In this document: piece after piece, positions 5,466-8,266 of the stretch | Layout: each line of letters opens with the position of its first letter | How positions within the stretch are numbered: position 1 is the first letter of the stretch | DNA from: a bacterium | GTDB taxonomy: Bacteria > Bacteroidota > Ignavibacteria > Kapaibacteriales > UBA961 | Reading direction: 5' to 3' | DNA length: 8,266 nucleotides | NCBI GenBank assembly: GCA_022844575.1 | Contig: JALHLL010000023.1 | Span: forward strand, 16,117 to 24,382 | The notes under the pieces: model-generated | The model's input: the letters and a program-made list of their open reading frames with translations, nothing else | What the model was told of the DNA's origin: nothing | Database searches by the model: none | Program-made: the position numbers and the translations under genes

Positions 5466-6056
5466 ATGAAAAAACTCTTTGTTCTCTGCTTGTCGCTTTT
5501 TGTTGCGACCTTTACTGTTCAGGCACAAACAGCCCGTTGGGAACTAGATGCCAGCCATAGTGAATTGGGCTTCCGTGCCAAACACTTATTAATTGCCACG
5601 ACCAAAGGTAAGTTTACGGATTATAAAGTAAATGTACTTTCCGATAAACCCGACTTTACCGATGCCAAAATCGAGGTAATTGCAAAAGTAAAAAGTATCT
5701 TTACCGATAATACTGACCGTGACAATCACTTACGTGCAGGTGATTTCTTTGATGCCGAAAAGTTTCCCGAGTTGAAGTTTATTGGTAAATCCATCAAAAA
5801 AGTAGGCGGTAATAAATACAAAATCACCGGCGATTTGACGATAAGAAACGTAACGAAAACCATTACACTCGATATGGAATTCGGCGGAACGGTAAAAGAC
5901 CCTTGGGGAAATACAAAAGCAGGTTTCCGCATTACAGGTGAGCTAAATCGTTTCGATTACGGCTTATCATGGTCTAAAGCAATCGAAACAGGCGGCTTGG
6001 TAGTTGATAAAATCGTAAAGCTCGATATTGAATTAGAATTGACTAAAAGTAAATAA
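5466..6056 (+). CDS. YceI-family periplasmic lipid-binding protein
   Basis: YceI proteins are secreted, lipocalin-like beta barrels that bind long isoprenoid or amphiphilic lipids in the periplasm; they are often linked to stress, and a few have roles in isoprenoid quinone handling. The 196-residue protein starts with a signal peptide, MKKLFVLCLSLFVATFTVQA, with cleavage expected after residue 20. The mature part carries the family pattern in order: WELDASHSELGFRAKH, FTDN-RDNHLRAGDFFDAEKFPELKF, the TGDLTIRNVTKTITL strand, and the final FDYGLSWSKAIETGGLVVDK segment. Length is normal and no key region is missing. The three palindromes upstream match the one before the marR gene, so repression by MarR is the likely control. 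It is followed by a hairpin terminator at 6073-6104. The family is firm; the bound lipid is unknown. Confidence 0.94.
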   Translation: MKKLFVLCLSLFVATFTVQAQTARWELDASHSELGFRAKHLLIATTKGKFTDYKVNVLSDKPDFTDAKIEVIAKVKSIFTDNTDRDNHLRAGDFFDAEKFPELKFIGKSIKKVGGNKYKITGDLTIRNVTKTITLDMEFGGTVKDPWGNTKAGFRITGELNRFDYGLSWSKAIETGGLVVDKIVKLDIELELTKSK

Positions 6057-6072
6057 TCGGCACAACATTTAG

Positions 6073-6104
6073 AAGCACCGTGCATGCTATGTACGGTGCT
6101 TTTT
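6073..6104 (+). terminator. Rho-independent terminator after yceI
   Basis: AAGCACCGTGCAT (6073-6085) pairs with ATGTACGGTGCTT (6089-6101) in a 13-bp stem with one G-U pair and a three-base loop; TTTTT (6100-6104) follows. It lies 16 bp after the yceI stop and four bases from the end of the convergent WD40 gene. The minus-strand side has only TTCT after the stem, so it could stop both genes but is better suited to yceI. Confidence 0.85.
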
Positions 6105-6108
6105 GCAT

Positions 6109-6360
6109 TTATTGGATGAAGATAAACTTTTGCACTCTGTGTACATTCGCATTATACAAAATGCAGTAATAAGTACCTGCCGTTACTTCACTCAATTTGA
6201 TCATTTGCTTTTGTATGCCTGTATTAATAAAGCCACCATGTATTACATTACCAAATACATCGTATATCGAGTATTGTATCGGAGTAGTCGTAATATCGCT
6301 TAAGGTTAAGGTTAAATCCCCGTTTGCAGGGTTAGGGGAAAGGTTGAAATGAACAAGTGT
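6109..6360 (-). other. Type IX secretion C-terminal sorting domain within the WD40 protein
   Basis: This is the coding region of the final 80 or so residues of the WD40 protein. The order LSPNPANG, a beta-rich middle with YDVFGNVI, a GTYYC strand and a hydrophobic C-terminal strand FIFIQ fits the TIGR04183-type sorting domain. It is the main evidence for the Bacteroidota-like origin of the window, because type IX secretion is restricted to that group and its relatives. Confidence 0.8.
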
Positions 6361-8266
6361 TTCAGAAGACAACAATGATTGTTCGTCAGAAATTTGATTG
6401 GGTTGCTCTTCGTTTACCACCCACTTTTTCACTGTTCTATCATCCGAGACCGTTAAAATATAATTTCCCGATAAATCTGTTGCCAAACCAATGATAGGCA
6501 TTGTATGACCGCTTAAGATAGCTTTCGGTATTCCGCCACCGAGGGCATCCCATATAGTAACCGAATCCGAATCTTTGAACGTTATAAACCGTTCGTGTTT
6601 TGAGTCATAATGAACATTGGAATTATCTTTTAATGATAATAAAGTATCTGTAAAAATTTCCTTACCGGTTATTAAATCAACTTTTTTACAAACATTTTCT
6701 TCCGAAAAATAAATATACGCATCACCATTTTCTACAAGCTGCACTGTAGGGTTTGATACCATTTGCGGGGCATAGATGATAATCTTCTGCGCATCTTCTT
6801 CCCATATTTGAGGAATATTAAATGTTGACAATGCCACAATTCGGTCAGAAGGTTTCATAAACCAAACCTTTGTACTCGCGTAAAATACTCCTATTTGTTT
6901 ACCTGAATTCACATCCCGTAAACTTGATGCATCATCAGGATTGTTTATATGTATTTTTGTTCCTTTATTATTATATGTTGCACCTTGCACCCTCCCTGAA
7001 TTTTCTTTAAACTGATGTATTTTATTGCCTGATTGTACATCCCATATTATCGTGCTATTATCATTTCCGGTCGTTACAAAATAATCGCCCGAATTATCAA
7101 ACTCAACCGTTCGAACAGAATGATGTTGTTCCATATTTGCTTGCGACAGCTTAATTCCCGTTCCTATATCCCAAGCAGTAATATAATATATACCATGAGT
7201 ACAGAGTATTCTATTGGAAGCATTATTGTACTTAAAGTCATCTATCGGATACTCGCTTTTCATAATATGTACGAGATTAAAGTTCTCGGTATCCCATACC
7301 TTTATGCTTAAGTTATTATCGAGAGCCATAAAGAACTTACCATCACGACTGAACATAGTTTTTTTCGGAGCATTCATTCCGGCCATTTTTTTTACTAAAT
7401 CACCCTTATCTACATCATAGAGCTCTATTGTTCCTTCATAACCGGAAAGAACAACTGAATTATTATAAAACGCAAACGTGTTTATCGGCGTGGGGAAGGT
7501 TCGCAAATCATTAATTTTCGCACAATTCTTTGCATTCCACAGAGTAAAGAACTTCTTATTCGTTGTAAAAACATAAGTGCCGTCATCATTAAAAAAGGCA
7601 CCGGTAACTTGGTCATCATGCCTAAGAGTACACAGAATATCGCCGCTCTCCGAACTATGTATAATGGCAGTACTATCAAGCGATGCCGTTATTATCTTGG
7701 AGTCATCGCGGCTGTATTGTATCGAATATGATTTTTGTGTATGCCCTTTTAGATATCGTATCAAATTTCCGGAATTGACATCATATATACCTATTCTCGA
7801 ATTACTCTCGGCGCATATAACTTCGGTACCTTTCCTATTAAATGTAGGCAAAGAGGATAAATCAGACATATCCGGAAGTGTGGAAATTAACGAGCCGGTT
7901 TTTACATCCCATATTCTTACTTTTTTAGTCGTTGTTATTATCTTTTCTCCGTTTTCGCTTACGATAACATCATTACTCGCATAGTTTATACCATTGATAG
8001 TGACGGATAACTCCCCCGTCGCGCCATCCCAAATCCTTGTAGTTTCATCTGAACCTTGTGAAATAATATTATTACCCGCATAATAAGCCCCAAATAGATA
8101 TGAACCTTTTCGATGTCCGTGTAGAGTTTTTATAAGTTTGCCCGTATATGTTTCCCAAAGCCACACCAATGAGTCTTGAAATTGTTCATTATCTGAAAAG
8201 GGAATTGTTGTGAGAATTGTTTTACCATCATTGCTCACATCGAGAGTATGTATTTCTTTATCAAGC
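6109..8266 (-). CDS. WD40 beta-propeller protein with type IX secretion sorting domain, 5' end off the window
   Basis: The minus-strand frame is open from the window edge to the TAA at 6109-6111, giving 718 residues and no start codon that must be used; a GTG at 8238 lies inside a WD40 repeat (EIHTLDVSNDGKTILTT), so the true start is upstream. I count about 15 WD40-like repeats of about 40 residues, each ending in a pattern such as IWD or LYD followed by a TG-containing turn (for example IWDVKTGSL, IWDVQSGNK). That number suits two propellers of seven to eight blades. The last 80 residues (LSPNPANG, then YSIYDVFGNVI, then L..V.AGTYYCILYN and KFIF) are a Por-type C-terminal sorting domain, which directs proteins through the type IX secretion system to the cell surface. 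It is therefore probably a surface or released scaffold or binding protein, with no catalytic motif seen. The partner is unknown. It converges on yceI. Confidence 0.88.
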   Translation of the reverse strand, partial: LDKEIHTLDVSNDGKTILTTIPFSDNEQFQDSLVWLWETYTGKLIKTLHGHRKGSYLFGAYYAGNNIISQGSDETTRIWDGATGELSVTINGINYASNDVIVSENGEKIITTTKKVRIWDVKTGSLISTLPDMSDLSSLPTFNRKGTEVICAESNSRIGIYDVNSGNLIRYLKGHTQKSYSIQYSRDDSKIITASLDSTAIIHSSESGDILCTLRHDDQVTGAFFNDDGTYVFTTNKKFFTLWNAKNCAKINDLRTFPTPINTFAFYNNSVVLSGYEGTIELYDVDKGDLVKKMAGMNAPKKTMFSRDGKFFMALDNNLSIKVWDTENFNLVHIMKSEYPIDDFKYNNASNRILCTHGIYYITAWDIGTGIKLSQANMEQHHSVRTVEFDNSGDYFVTTGNDNSTIIWDVQSGNKIHQFKENSGRVQGATYNNKGTKIHINNPDDASSLRDVNSGKQIGVFYASTKVWFMKPSDRIVALSTFNIPQIWEEDAQKIIIYAPQMVSNPTVQLVENGDAYIYFSEENVCKKVDLITGKEIFTDTLLSLKDNSNVHYDSKHERFITFKDSDSVTIWDALGGGIPKAILSGHTMPIIGLATDLSGNYILTVSDDRTVKKWVVNEEQPNQISDEQSLLSSETLVHFNLSPNPANGDLTLTLSDITTTPIQYSIYDVFGNVIHGGFINTGIQKQMIKLSEVTAGTYYCILYNANVHRVQKFIFIQ

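Noticed and set aside
7577..7984. Plus-strand open frame of 135 codons opposite the WD40 gene
   Set aside because: It mirrors the repeated WD40 coding sequence and shows no recognisable protein features.
6109..8266. WD40 repeats as a DNA repeat array
   Set aside because: The repeats are diverged at the base level; only the protein pattern recurs, so it is not a tandem DNA repeat or CRISPR.

Overview
The window looks like ordinary chromosome of a moderately AT-rich bacterium in the Bacteroidota or a neighbouring lineage (Chlorobi, Ignavibacteria or Kapabacteria type). The main evidence is the C-terminus of the WD40 protein at the right edge, which reads as a type IX secretion sorting domain. 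Several promoter candidates also fit the Bacteroidota pattern (-33 TTTG, -7 TAnnTTTG), and ribosome binding sites are weak or absent at several starts. I see no RNA gene, CRISPR array, insertion sequence, phage gene or origin.

Layout from left to right. Positions 1-466 (minus) hold the N-terminal 155 residues of an unannotated protein with a PD-(D/E)XK nuclease-like motif; it has its own promoter and ribosome binding site, and its 3' end is off the window. Positions 550-1398 (minus) encode cdsA, the CDP-diacylglycerol synthase of phospholipid synthesis. Then comes a plus-strand operon, 1528-4646, of three tightly packed genes: a 3-hydroxyacyl-CoA dehydrogenase-like protein that has lost its NAD-binding and catalytic motifs, an MtnX-like HAD phosphatase, and a membrane sensor histidine kinase whose start overlaps the phosphatase stop as ATGA.

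Next is a regulatory module, 4728-6104: a MarR-family repressor followed by a secreted YceI-like lipid-binding protein. A palindrome, TGTGTT-AC-AACACA, lies just before the marR gene and recurs three times in the 228-bp gap before yceI. This predicts that MarR represses itself and yceI. A strong hairpin terminator follows yceI.

On the opposite strand, 6109-8266, is a large WD40 beta-propeller protein with a type IX sorting domain; its 5' end is beyond the window. The most informative signal is the MarR/YceI operator set. The least explained parts are the nuclease-like gene at the left edge and the link between a degenerate dehydrogenase, a HAD phosphatase and a sensor kinase in one operon.
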